This document shows positions 35,048-46,372 of a stretch of 64,000 bases of DNA, in pieces; the stretch's first letter is position 1, and every line of letters begins with the position of its first letter. The position numbers and the translations under genes were made by a program. Below the pieces are notes generated by a model. It did not search any database. It saw only the letters and a list, made by a program, of their open reading frames with translations, and was not told where the DNA came from. The DNA is from Sporodiniella umbellata (Eukaryota; Mucoromycota; Mucoromycetes; Mucorales; Rhizopodaceae), in contig JAIXMR010000027.1 of the NCBI GenBank assembly GCA_025677835.1, forward strand, positions 168,373-232,372. Reading direction: 5' to 3'.

Positions 35048-35271
35048 ACTTTAGACTGTTCTTCGTTCTAGATTTACCTTTGTCAGTTAGCCCCCCCCCT
35101 CCTCCCTTTTTTTTTTTTTTTCTTCTGTAGGTGTGTGGACCAGCAAGCTTTGTTGCAACAAGTGACGTTACATTTTTGGAGTTTAGAATTAATAAAAGAA
35201 ATTCTTTTTTTCTCTATTTGTTTTTAGTTTTCGTTTTTCTTTTTGAGTTTTTTTTTCTTTTTTTTGAAAAA

Positions 35272-37937
35272 ATGTCTTTGCAATTAACTGAACTTGTTCA
35301 GCGTCCTGGCGCTGGCAAAAGCGGAAAGCCTGTCCGTGTCAGAGCCAATTACTTTGAAGTGACCAACTTCATCACCAGCAACGTCCATCATTATGATGTT
35401 ACCATTGATCCTCCTAGTGTACCCCCTGCCATTTACCGTAAGGTATGGAAGGCCTTTGAAGATCTGGACGGTCAAGGTATCCTCAAGGGCATCAAGACTG
35501 TTTATGATGGTCGTAAGAATGTATTCTCTCCCAAAGCTCTTCCTTTGGGTGAAGAACAAGCAATGGCCTTCGAGGTATGTGGTCGCTGTATTGAATCTCA
35601 TGAGTTTTATTTTAAACAGCCCTCTTTACTCCTAGGTTGAATTGCAAGAACAAGGTACTAAACGCTCTGGCGGTATGTTCAAGATCCGTATCAAGAAGGC
35701 TGGTGAAGTCAACATGGAAGAACTTCGTCGCTTCTTGAACTCCCAATCTGCCTGTACCTCCAACTGTCTTACAGGTAAATAGACAATAACAAAAACCTGT
35801 TTACATGTAGTATCTCACGGTTATTCTTTTTTTTTTTTTTTTGGCAAGCACAGCTATCATGGTTCTCGATGTCCTTATTCGTCATCTTCCCTCTATGATG
35901 TACAACACTGTTGGTCGCTCTTTCTTCACTCCTACTGATAAACGGGCTCTTCCTAATGGTGCTGAAGTCTGGCAAGGTTTCTATCAATCTGCTCGTCCTA
36001 CCATTGGTAAGATGATGATCAACATCGACGTCTCTGCCACTGCTTTCTACGAGTCTGGTCCTTTGCCTGACATTGTTGCCAAAATCTTGGGTCGTCGTTC
36101 TTTGGATGAACTCCGTCGCGGTATTCCCCCCAGAGAATTGAGCAAGCTTGAAAAGATCTTGAAGGCCTTGAAAATCCAAGTTGTCCACCGTGGCGACAAG
36201 AGACTCAAGTATAAGGTGACCAAACTGACTCCCTCTCCTGCCGAAAGCACCACTTTCAAGGATGATGCTGGTAATGAAATGACTGTTGCCAACTACTTTG
36301 CCAAGCAATACAACAGACGTTTGAACTTCCCCTTCTTGCCCTGTGTTGTTGTCAAGAAGGACATCTTCTATCCTATGGAAGTTTGTGAAGTCCTTCCTGG
36401 TCAGCGCCACTTTAAGAAATTGAACGAAAAGCAAACCGCTGAAATGATCAAGTTCACTTGTCAAAAGCCCAACGTCCGTGCCAACAAGATCAACCAAGGC
36501 ATGGGATTATTGCAATACCGCGATAACCCTTACCTCCAACAGTTTGGCTTGTCTGTCAAGAACGAAATGGCTGTTATCAACGCTCGTGTTTTGGCTACTC
36601 CCAGAATCTCCTACCACGCTTCTTCTCAAGAAGCCGAGTTTGCCCCTCAAGGTGGCGCTTGGAATCTTCGCGGTAAGAAGGTTGCTCAAGGTGCCACTCT
36701 TGGTTCTTGGGCCGTTGTTAACTTTGCTGGTGCCGTTCCAGTGCCTGCTATCCAACGTTTTATCCGTGAAATCTGTCAAACCTTTGCTGACACTGGTATG
36801 AACGTCGTGAACCGCACCCCTCCTATCATGTCTGGCGACCCTCAAGGTAACATCGATCGTACCTTGAAGGAAGCCTGGTTGAAGGCCGGTAACGCTGCCA
36901 AGGCTAACCCTCAATTGATCTTCTGTATTCTTCCTAACACGGGTGTCCCCTTGTACGCTGAAATCAAGAGAATCTCTGACACCGTCATTGGTGTAGCCAC
37001 CCAATGTGTTCAATCCAAGCACATTGCCGATGCCAAGAAGCAATACTGTGCTAATGTCTGTTTGAAGGTCAACATGAAGTTGGGTGGTATGAACTTGTTC
37101 TTGCCTCCTACTCAAATTCCCTTCATTGCCCAACGTCCTACCATCATCTTTGGTGCTGATGTTACTCACCCTGCTCCTGGAGACATGAACCGCCCCTCAG
37201 TCGCTGCCCTTTGTGCTTCTATGGACGCTCGTGCCTCTCGTTATGCTTCTGCTATTCGTGTCCAAGCCAATCGCACAGAAATCATTGCCGATTTGGCCAA
37301 CATGGTCAAGGAATTGCTCAAGGCTTTCTACCAATCTTGCGGTCAGAAGCCTGAACGTATGATCTTTTACCGTGATGGCGTCTCTGAAGGTCAATTCAAG
37401 CAAGTCATGGACTCTGAAGTCGCTGCCATCCGTGCTGCCTGTAGCTCTCTCGATAAGGGCTACAACCCTGCTATCACATTCGTTGTTGTTCAAAAACGTC
37501 ATCACGCTAGATTCTTCCCCATTGATCAACGCGATGCTGACCGTACCGGTAACTGTATGCCTGGTACTGTGGTTGATACCGACATCGTTCACCCCTTCGA
37601 ATTCGATTTCTACCTTCAATCCCACGCTGGTCTTCAAGGTACCTCCAGACCTACTCACTACCACGTTTTGCACGACGACAACAAGTTCACTTCTGACTCT
37701 CTTCAAGAACTTACTTACCGTATGTGTTACATTTACGGTCGTGCCACCCGTGCTGTGTCTTTGGTGCCCGCTGCTTACTATGCTGATCTTGTTGCCGCTC
37801 GTGCTCGTTTCCACAGACGTAACGAAGACTGGTCCGAAACTGATGCAACCTCTGAATCTACCTTGGATGCTGAAGCCCACCTTGCTTCTTTTGCTGTTGT
37901 TAAGCCAGACTTGCAAAAGGTCATGTACTTTATGTAA
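35272..37937 (+). CDS. Argonaute, small-RNA silencing effector
   Basis: Exons 35272-35574, 35636-35774 and 35854-37937 give 841 residues. It carries N, L1, PAZ (NYFAKQYNRRLNFPFLPCVV), MID and PIWI domains. PIWI has the slicer residues Asp583 (FGADVTHPAPGD), Glu623 (NRTEII), Asp655 (FYRDGVSEGQF) and Asp792 (AYYADLVAARARFH), a DEDD set. Animal Ago2 has His at the last position; Asp there is known from budding-yeast Argonaute, so cleavage activity is expected. The guide 5'-phosphate pocket (QKRHHARFFP region) is intact. Codon use is much more biased than in neighbouring genes (CCC, AAG, GTC, CTT, ACC favoured), implying strong expression, and this bias produces several long spurious antisense frames. 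In Mucorales Argonautes act with Dicer in silencing and epimutation. Neighbours have no obvious RNAi role. Confidence 0.96.
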
Positions 37938-38062
37938 ACTCGTTTTCCGCTTTACATCACGCTCTAAAAAGAAAAACTCTTTCTCTTTTTGTCATCAATC
38001 AATTAAACACAACAACAATACTTCAATACCATTTTTTATTATTAAATAGGATCGGATTTTCC

Positions 38063-38317
38063 TTAGTGCTTCTTTTTCGCAGGAATCTTTTTATACATTT
38101 TCTTGCCTGAAAACAGATCAACGTAATCAGGTTTCTCTTTGGTCTTTTCGGCTTTTTTCTCTTCCAGATCTTTTATAATTCCTTCAGCTGCTTGAGTGCT
38201 AATCGTCTTTTTCTCGGTTGATTTCTTAATGGCGGCAGGCTCAACTAGCTTTTTTAAATTTAAACCTTCCTTTTCCTTTTTAGAAGGTCTCTTATAGAAC
38301 TTTGCACTTCGGCCCAT
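38063..38317 (-). CDS. Small lysine-rich protein starting MGRSAKFYKRP
   Basis: A single frame of 84 residues, about a quarter Lys, starting with MGRSAKFYKRPSKKEK and ending KKMYKKIPAKKKH, with a Glu/Lys helix between (IIKDLEEKKAEKTKEK). Short proteins with this N-terminal signature are widespread in fungi and, from their charge, are probably nucleolar or RNA-associated; I know no defined function. It is convergent with Argonaute (125 bp between stops). Its 5' side is a 404-bp region shared with the divergent syntaxin-like gene. Confidence 0.7.
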   Translation of the reverse strand: MGRSAKFYKRPSKKEKEGLNLKKLVEPAAIKKSTEKKTISTQAAEGIIKDLEEKKAEKTKEKPDYVDLFSGKKMYKKIPAKKKH

Positions 38318-38721
38318 ATCTTTTTCTTTAAAACAAAAAAAAAAAAAAAAAAAAACTTTGGGTATCTACAACAAAGAGGGGGGGGAAGGAGGGGGTTTGA
38401 CATACCCAAAAAAAAAAAAAGGAATGCCAAAAGAGGGGCTAAGCCACAGATGGGGAATACTCCATCCTTTTTTGAAACACCTTCCAAAACACCTGGCTAT
38501 TACTATTCAAAAGAGTGAAAAAGTGGCGTAATATTCTATCTTACAGACACTGAGGAAGGGGGGAATGGCTAAATCTTTTTAGTTTTTTTTTTTTTTCGTT
38601 GCCGAAAGGGATTCATATATTAAACTAAGCCCAACTGATAACCTATATCTCGTCTAGATTTCTTTTCTACATTTCTTTGTTATTATTATTATTGTTATTA
38701 TCATTTTCGTCTTTTATATAA
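38318..38721. promoter_or_regulatory. Divergent promoter region
   Basis: The 404 bases between the divergent starts of the small lysine-rich gene (minus) and the syntaxin-like gene (plus). It holds an A-run at 38335-38355, a T-run at 38583-38596 and a TTA/TTG-rich patch just before 38722. No specific factor site can be named with confidence. Confidence 0.45.
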
Positions 38722-39570
38722 ATGGAATCTGAAAAGGGCTATTTGAGAGCAGCTTTGGCTAGCGATAGAGATCATTTGTTAAATACCCTGAGCTCAATGC
38801 TTGAGTTCAATATTGTGTCTGAACATGCACTGCTTCATGTTCAACAGTGTCAAAACCTAATAGAGGAGATAAACAAAGGATATTCACTTCTTTATCTACA
38901 ACTCACTGAATCAAAACCGGACACTTGTCGACCCACACTGACGCGAGACCTCCAAGCAGCGCAAGTACTTTTACATTCCATACGATGTGCTATCAGAAAC
39001 CTAGAGCCATCAAAACCTTGGCTGAGCGACCTGGATATCCGCAATCAGAAATATAAAGATCTGATCCAGTCTTATAAAGCGCTTGTAGACAGTTATCTAA
39101 CGATCGTCTTAGAAAACCAACGGCGCTTTTCACTCTTTTTCGAAAAGCAGTTTAACGAGATCTCACCTAGCGCAGGTGCTCAGCAGGCACTTCAATCAAA
39201 CCTCTCGCCCCCACTTGCAGTACAGATATTGCTACAACGTGGCGAACGTACTGGGGACAGTGAGGCTCAGCTGAAGGTTAGCTCTGTAGAATGTGTTCAT
39301 AAGGACCTCCAGGTGTTATCAGCAGCAATTCGGACACTGTCAGAGATACGTAACGAGCTTAATGTAGCCCTGGAGCGATACCGTCGTCGTTGGCCGTTAG
39401 TGATGCAAGAGGATGGACTGCTCTACGTTATTGGCGACGACCTGAACTTGATCGAGAGTGTGTCTATAGCAGCGCTGCATGAAACTAAAAATCACCGCCG
39501 TCGACTTTTTTTGGCAGGTCTGGCTTTAATAGCACTCGTTTTTCTCTGTCTCTGTATATATTTACTTTAA
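38722..39570 (+). CDS. Syntaxin-like tail-anchored protein
   Basis: One exon, 282 residues, all-helical with a single C-terminal membrane anchor (about 262-282, FLAGLALIALVFLCLCIYLL) and a basic stop before it (NHRRR). The layout resembles a Qa-SNARE: an N-terminal helical bundle, a YKDLIQSYKALVDSYLTIVL segment like the syntaxin Hc helix, a linker, then a helix starting VHKDLQVLSAAIRTLSEIRN at the place of the SNARE motif. The SNARE layers are poorly kept (the zero-layer Gln region reads WPLVMQEDGLLYV), so it may be a divergent or non-fusogenic syntaxin. It ends six bases before the IML1 start, in the same frame, separated by TAA AAA TAA. Confidence 0.6.
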   Translation: MESEKGYLRAALASDRDHLLNTLSSMLEFNIVSEHALLHVQQCQNLIEEINKGYSLLYLQLTESKPDTCRPTLTRDLQAAQVLLHSIRCAIRNLEPSKPWLSDLDIRNQKYKDLIQSYKALVDSYLTIVLENQRRFSLFFEKQFNEISPSAGAQQALQSNLSPPLAVQILLQRGERTGDSEAQLKVSSVECVHKDLQVLSAAIRTLSEIRNELNVALERYRRRWPLVMQEDGLLYVIGDDLNLIESVSIAALHETKNHRRRLFLAGLALIALVFLCLCIYLL

Positions 39571-39576
39571 AAATAA

Positions 39577-42500
39577 ATGCCAGCCAAAGGCTTTCTATTA
39601 TCTAATAGACCTATCGTCTTGTGGATTCATGACTTAGGCTCAGCTCACAATCACGATGCTATTGTCAACCCAGAAATGTTTCCCAACTTTAGTGACGGTC
39701 AACTCTTGAGAATCCATTGTTCCCCAGAACATGAAAAGGACACAGAAAACGAACTGCCCTACACAGAATATGTCATTGTCAAAGGTCATGCACCGGACAA
39801 AGAAAGTTTAGCAAAGCAGTTACAAGTAAATAATAGGAACGAGAGATTAAACTATTGCTGAAAAAAAAAAAAAAAAAAAAAGCTGTCCATCTCCAAAGAT
39901 CTAGCGGATCGCTTTAATTTCAGGTCGAGACAAGAAGTGGTTGTAGAATTAGTAAGTGTCTTTTTTTTTAGTTGCTTCGTATAAGATTTAGAAGAGAGCT
40001 TATCTAGTTGTAATAATAAAATGGTACTGGATAATAGATTGACCCTACACCTGTCTCTTTGGATCACATTGAATTGGCCTTTAAAGAGCAATATCTGAGC
40101 CGGAGCGATATGTGGAGACTTCAACAAAGCCTGAAAGGAACGTGTGCCTATCTTGAGAAAAAGATTTTGTATGCGGGCTCAATAAAAACAACCGTAAAGC
40201 GCCTGTTTAAAGATGGACAGGAATGTACATCAGGTTATATTACAGAACATACAAGAATCATCTTTCGCTCAGCTTCTGCAAAGTACTTTTTGTTCATACA
40301 AATGTCAAAAGAGATGTGGGAATTCGACGAGGATGGAGAGCTCTACTTTGAAAAGGCTGTTAGCAACTTCTTACCACAGTTGTTCAACAACTGGAAAGAA
40401 GGTGGGACGAACCATGTGGTCTCTATCATTCTTTTCACTCGCGTCTTTTATAAAAGCCCTATTGAGGATCCGCTATTGATTCAAGCCGAGGATGGAAGAT
40501 ACTATAAAGACTTTTATAAAGTCTTGGCCGACTGGGAGACAACAGATGACTGGATGTCGATTATCGGGCAACTTAAAAAAGAGCAAACCAATTTTCAACA
40601 GACAGTTTTGTTGCGTTCTGAGTCTGATGGAAGAAAAGTTGTAAGCGGCGAAATTTCAATGGCATATGAGGGAAACGTTCTAGAAGCCATCAATCTGGCT
40701 CTAAATCCTTTCGATAAACACTTTGTTGATCGTGATTTGATGCGAACAGGTCTTTCTATTATTTTAATTACACCAGGAGTAGCCAAGTTTTTTGTTAATA
40801 AAAAGCTCTTGAGGCTGACAAACGAGCGAATGACAGACAACGGTATTGGTATGGACTTGGTCTGTCTCTCACCTCTCCCATTACATATTGCACCGCTCAT
40901 GTATTACATGGATGCTCCGCTGGCCATGGATGAAAGCGATACCAAGAAAGCTTTTCCTCCTATAGGAAACTCGCCCGAAAAATCGGCTACAGCTAAGGCT
41001 TTGGGGTATGTTGATCCGTTGTATCAAGACAATAACGATAAACCTACCAACAAGTACTATACAGTTCCTCACTGGGTAGACTGCAGCTTCTATCATCACG
41101 AAACAGGTCGTTTTCTAAAACAAGATAAATTCAAAACACGTTGTAAAATGTATGAGCTCCAGATGATGGGTGTTATGGAACATGATATTAAAGGTATTTC
41201 TGTTCCTTACCTCTCAGAAAACCAGAAATTTATCAAGCCGCGCAAGAGTAGTAGTAGCCTCAATGAGAAAATTAATTCGACCTATGATGATCCTAATGGC
41301 TATCTTTCACGATCTGCTAATATCTCTAGTAGTCTCAAACGAACCTCGCTTTTCCCTAGTACTAACGAAACCGTACCCACATACCCTAGACGTGCCTATG
41401 ATATTTATGATGCACGTCTATTCAAAAGTACACCTGAACCCAGATTCCATAAAAAACCTGTCAATGCAAAAATCAAGTCTATACACAATTCCAAAGGTGA
41501 CAGCCCTGACAAACCTGATAGCACTCATGAGTACTGGAAAAATGCCACCACCAGACACAAAACAACAACGGTAATATATATACTGATATATATAGATCAG
41601 CTTTTTTTTATTCTTGTTTCTAAAAGAACAATTTAAAGACGTGGCATCACTCCAATGAGCCTCGACGAATGGCTTCTATCATTTCCCAGTCAATTGGAAA
41701 CAAAGGCTTGTTGGATAGAAAAGAAGAAAACAAAGGATCTGACCCATCGCCCACTTTTATTAAAGACGATCGATTCCGATCAATGAGAAGAGACACAGTT
41801 AATAGCACGGATGGGAGGTATGCACCTATTTCTGTCAATCCACCTGTTGAAAGGCTGGCTGAAGAAGATGAGACTGTAGTAATTAGCAGCAGCACAGTAG
41901 ATCCTGTACCCATCAAACTTAGAGGAGACCCAAATAACCGAGCGTCTGCGACTACGAAAACCAATCACTCTCCTCGCAGCCTACCTTCCATTCACAAACA
42001 GTCAGGAAATAGTGACCTAATTATGAGAACAAGCGTCAACCGATTTTCACCCTCGCATACGTTCAATCGAACCTTTAAACATATACTCATTAACCCATGC
42101 AATCCCTCAGACAATCCAAGCCTGTTCACTTCTCATCTCCGACGTTGGCAGCATGCACTTCCCAAAGTAGAAAATACAGAAGGGCCTGTAGTGCATTGGC
42201 GATCACTTGTTACACCCGCCTGTTTACCATTGACAACCGACTATTTCCCGTCCAATGAAGAGCTTGCTGCTCGCTATAATCACTACATGTATACAGTTTC
42301 TGCCAGTGAAGATACAAACCTTTATCAAGCTGGAGATCGTAATTTATCCGAACACAAAAAGACTGAAAACTTGTTGATCGAGATGCTCAGTCAGCGGCTG
42401 GCCCAAGGCTTCCAAATTATTGTAGATATCACTGGAGGTTCTCACAATCCAAAGCCCAAAGAAACAACAGCGCCTATTTCAGCTTTGGCCTTATTAAGTA

Positions 42501-44437
42501 AAGATAAAGATACTCGCGTGTCTACATCAACTCCCATGACTCCTGCAACGACCATGACAGGACATCCCAAATCGTCGCAAGAGATTACTGATCCGCAGGA
42601 ACAGCAACAACAGCAACAGCCACATCAAGAAGAAGGGGAAAAGTCAAAGTGGAACAGTATGGTATGGTGGCTTTCAATGGGCTATCAGGTCCATCACCTT
42701 ACCTTTGACCCTTCTGGCCAAAATGTAGAAGTAAGGCGATACGTACGCATGATCGATTTTGACACCAACAGCATGAACTATAAATGTGCAATTTGGCCTA
42801 AAAACATGCCTACGTATCGACCTAAAACTAGCAATTTCAACTACCCAACTTTGCTTTACGGTTGGAATTACTTGGATCACCTTGTAGCTGGATACCAAGA
42901 GGAATTAACTGACAACCTTCGATTTTGGCGAGCACGATTTATTGTAATTCCCCGCGAGAACTTGCCGACTAACATCACTTTCCCTGCAGCTTTACATGAA
43001 CATCTAGACGAGGAAGAAAGACGTATTGCTCTTTTTGAATTATGGGTACAAAATATACGCAAGGCAAAATGGCTCACACCTGATGAACGTGAGGACTTTC
43101 AGAAGAAAAAAAGAAAAGACATTTCAGATCTTGGCATCCGATTGACCACAATGGACCCTTCAGCTTTTGTTGCCAACGATGCAGCCAAAACATCGACTGT
43201 TTTGGAATCAAAGCTGCATTACTCTGTAGCCCTCAATCGGGATTCTAAGACAAAGGACATTGCCCATGCTATGCAGGATCCAAGAGGCGGGCTGAAAATT
43301 ATTGACCGCCGATGGCATTTCAAACTATTTCGCGATGTCTTTACTGGGAGTGAGTGTGTAGACTGGCTAATTAACCAGATGGAGGACGTTGTCACACGAG
43401 ATCAAGCAGTTCACTTTGGAAATAGTCTGATGCAGCGCAAACCTCCTCTATTTCATTCGGCTACCAAGCGACATATGTTTTTGGATGGCAACTATTTCTA
43501 CACCCTTCATGAAGACTTTGTGACTGATATTCACAAAAAAAAGTCCAAGACAGCAAAGAAGATGCATAGCGAAAGTAGTCAAGATTTGAACCAAGTACCA
43601 AGTCAGTCGAGTATAGCGACAAGCAACAAATATACAAGCTTTGAAATGTCTCAGTCGATGATTGTTGATGTCGACCCTTACAAGAAGAGCGATCGACGAG
43701 AAACAGCTATTTTGCACTACGATACCATACACAATCCGAACAATTGTTACCATTTCCATATCAACTGGCTTGGTTGTACAGCGCAGCTCATTCAAGACCT
43801 TGTTCAAAATTGGAGTCGACAGGCAGAAAGGTGCGGCCTTAAACTTGTAGAGGGTTCTGTTGAGCAAGCATACGAGGACTGTGAGAACGACAACCCTTTT
43901 CAATGTCCTGTTCCTATCCCTCTTGTTGTCCAACCTCCTGCAGTGGATGAGCTAGTTTTAGCGTCAAAAGTAGAAGTACCTTTACAGTTTTACGAAACAG
44001 CTTTGGTACGGCATCTGGATTTTGTACTCGATGTAGAGGCTGATACCAACTTCGGAAAAGCCAAAGACCCTATCGATTTAGAATACTCTTATATCAAAAG
44101 TCTATATAAATACGACCAATACATTCACCGGTCGGGTGCTGCCTTTGTTCAAATTCGCCCCAACAATCAAGGGTTCTTTTGGGTCAACAACCGACTCTAT
44201 ACTAATCATACACCTGCCCTTAGCCGACGCCAAACAAACGCTCAGCACCCAGATACGCTCCATGTCAAGTTCCAAGAACGTTGCTCTGATGTGGTATGGC
44301 TGACAGAATTTTGGGAAACTACCCGAGCACATTTTTTACAAGGCGTTTCAGAGCATGCAGCCTGGGTATACGAAAATTCAGGTATCCTTATTGAAACTCA
44401 TGAGGAGGACTTGGACGAAAATAGTATCAAGAACTAA
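39577..44437 (+). CDS. IML1: Iml1/DEPDC5, SEACIT (GATOR1) subunit
   Basis: Exons 39577-39825, 39883-39951, 40038-41570 and 41627-44437 give 1553 residues (yeast Iml1 about 1580). Iml1 is the GAP-bearing subunit of SEACIT/GATOR1, which turns off TORC1 at the vacuole when amino acids are scarce by acting on the Rag GTPase Gtr1. Landmarks: NPEMFPNFSDGQLLRIHC near the N-terminus; the IML1 core SRSDMWRLQQSLKGTCAYLE and VSIILFTRVFY; the segment HLRRWQHALPKVENTEGP; a DEP domain about 1168-1250 (RRWHFKLFRDVFTGSECVDW to DGNYFYTLHEDF); and a conserved C-terminal part (HLDFVLDVEADTNFG, GFFWVNNRLYTNH). Exon 4 could start at 41627 or 41639; both keep the frame. Spacing to the upstream gene is only six bases. 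Confidence 0.93.
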
Positions 44438-44838
44438 AGTGAAAGGAGAAAATAATGGAATAAAGAAAGTTTTTTTTTTAATCAAAATAATAACAAAAAA
44501 ACAATGGTTATTTCTTTTTTTTTTCTAAAAAAAAGGAAAAAAAAAAAAGGAATCATGCAGAAAAGAAAATGCAAAATATTAAGCTTATCAGTAGCATCTA
44601 AACAAGAAAGACAAAGAGAGGTGTGTGTATAAAAGATGGAGAATTGATGTATATATAATTGCGAGTTGTATATGAAAGTGCAGTTGTGGTTGCGGTCAAG
44701 TTCTTTGCGAGAAAAGTTTGAGTTACATGTTTGTCATGCTATACATGTTTTCCAATGCTTGTTTTTGTAAAACACCTTCTTGAAATCTACGTTTATAATG
44801 TTTAGAACGCTAAGAAAAACATCCAAGGATTTGTACTA
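44438..44838. other. Convergent 3' region, no gene
   Basis: The 401 bases between the stops of IML1 (plus) and the bHLH gene (minus). A/T homopolymers at 44470-44550. I see no open frame with coding character. Confidence 0.6.
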
Positions 44839-45723
44839 TTACTTTCTTAACTGTTCATTTTCGTGAACCAGTCTTTCCAGTTCCGACAAAATAGACATCT
44901 GAGTATCTTTGAGATGCTGAATGTGCTGAACGGCTATTGAGGGTACGTTGTCAGTAAAAACAAATAAAGACTAGCTGTTTTCATGTACGTGATGTGGACT
45001 TACTACGATGTAACAAAGCTACTTTGCTCATTTTTTTGTTTAAGCACGGAGGTAGTTCGTTCCTCAGCTCTTCGAATCCGTCTTTTATTTGAGCTCTTCT
45101 TTTTTGCTCGGATTGAATATGAATTTGCCTTCGAATTTCTGAAGAAGTCAGCCTACACAATGGAAGAGTTAGACTCTGTGCAACACGAGATGTGTATTTA
45201 CTGGTTGGAATCTTCATCAGAAACTTCCTCTCTTCTTTTGTCGCCCTTGTTTTGCTTTCTGCGATGAGGACCCCCTCCAGTAGATTGTTCGTAAGTTTCT
45301 TTGGAATACTGCAAGAATTCTGGGTAGAAAGATTCAGGCAAAGATGTAGCCTTTGCAAAGGCTTCGTTTAAAAACTCAACTGAAGAAGAGGACATAGTAG
45401 AAGCAGTCGTTGTCGTGGAAGAAGAGGCGACCAACATAGGTGGCTCCTGAATCATGATGGAAGAAGGAGAAATAGTAACTTTGGGGGAAGTTTCGAATGT
45501 TTGAACAGGAGTGTCGTAAAAATAAGAGTCTGTTGAGGCTGGAGCGGCAGTTGTTGCTAATGGAGAGACATAAAACTCAGAGCCTATAAAGTGTGAATAT
45601 CCTTTAATTGCGAGACAACCTTGTTTTACCTGTGTAATCCATGGTTGAGTCAGTGAGATTAAAGTTGGACTGAAAGTCGGCAGTATTGTTAGAAGTCGTT
45701 GTCAAAGGAGATGATTGGCTCAT
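44839..45723 (-). CDS. bHLH-leucine zipper transcription factor
   Basis: Exons 45723-45630, 45583-45202, 45152-45004 and 44933-44839 give 239 residues. The N-terminal two thirds are disordered, rich in Ser, Thr and Pro, likely activation or regulatory sequence. The DNA-binding part starts near 164: EIRRQIHIQSEQKRRAQIKD, with His170, Glu174 and Arg178 at the positions that read an E-box (CACGTG class), then helix 1 (GFEELRNELPPCL), loop, helix 2 (MSKVALLHRTVQHIQHLKD) and a short zipper (ILSELERLVHENEQL) to the end. It resembles the Myc/Max/MLX side of the superfamily rather than Ino2/Ino4. The target genes are unknown. The last intron uses GTAAGT after HR, splitting Thr. Confidence 0.9.
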
Positions 45724-46372
45724 TTTGGATTGAACAAAAGAAAAGAAAGACGAGTAAAATATGAAAGGACTGGTGTGGGTTTGTTGAACTAGTTAAGGAG
45801 TGAATAGCTCTAAAGCATTGGTCTTTTTTCTGGTAAAGAAAAAAGCTGTACTTGATGGTGAAGAAAAAAAAAGAAAAAAAAAAAAAAGAAAATAACCTTT
45901 AATTTAAATACAAATACAATCGCAACAGATATTTTTGGAAACTAATGCAATAAATATCTGAGAGTCAAGTATACAAAAAAAAAAAAGGTCAAAAGCTAAT
46001 TTTATGTGAAGTCGTACAACTCCTTGTATTCTCCCATTCTTCTCCTTTCTATCAGGTTCGCCTTCGCCCTTTGATTATACTAATTTGTTGTAAAAATCGG
46101 GAACAAGGAGAAAGAGAGTATCCTCCAAGGAGTGATGTTTAAAAAAGGAAGAGGAAAGAGAAGTTGAGACCATTGTTTTACTGCTAAACCTCAGGTTCCC
46201 CTTTGTCGTTGTCGAAATCATCTCTTCTGCTGGATAGACGGCAAAAACCCTTTTTTGTCCGTTTGAACTGTAAAACTCAAGTGAATTGTAATTGAACTTA
46301 TCTAGAAAAAATCTCGCACCATATTGCTATCTTTTCTATTGGCACGAAATGACTTTTTTTTTAAAAAAGCCT
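45724..46372. other. Intergenic, promoter of bHLH gene and 3' flank of SLP2
   Basis: About 650 bases with purine-rich runs (45866-45896) and no convincing frame on either strand. Confidence 0.55.

Noticed and set aside
35048..35271. Extra C-terminal tail for the Ca2+-ATPase
   Set aside because: A stop follows TM10 directly and the next 220 bases are T-rich leader of Argonaute.
36507..37916. Two antisense frames of 220-240 aa under Argonaute
   Set aside because: Produced by strong codon bias on the plus strand; the products resemble no family and lack start contexts.
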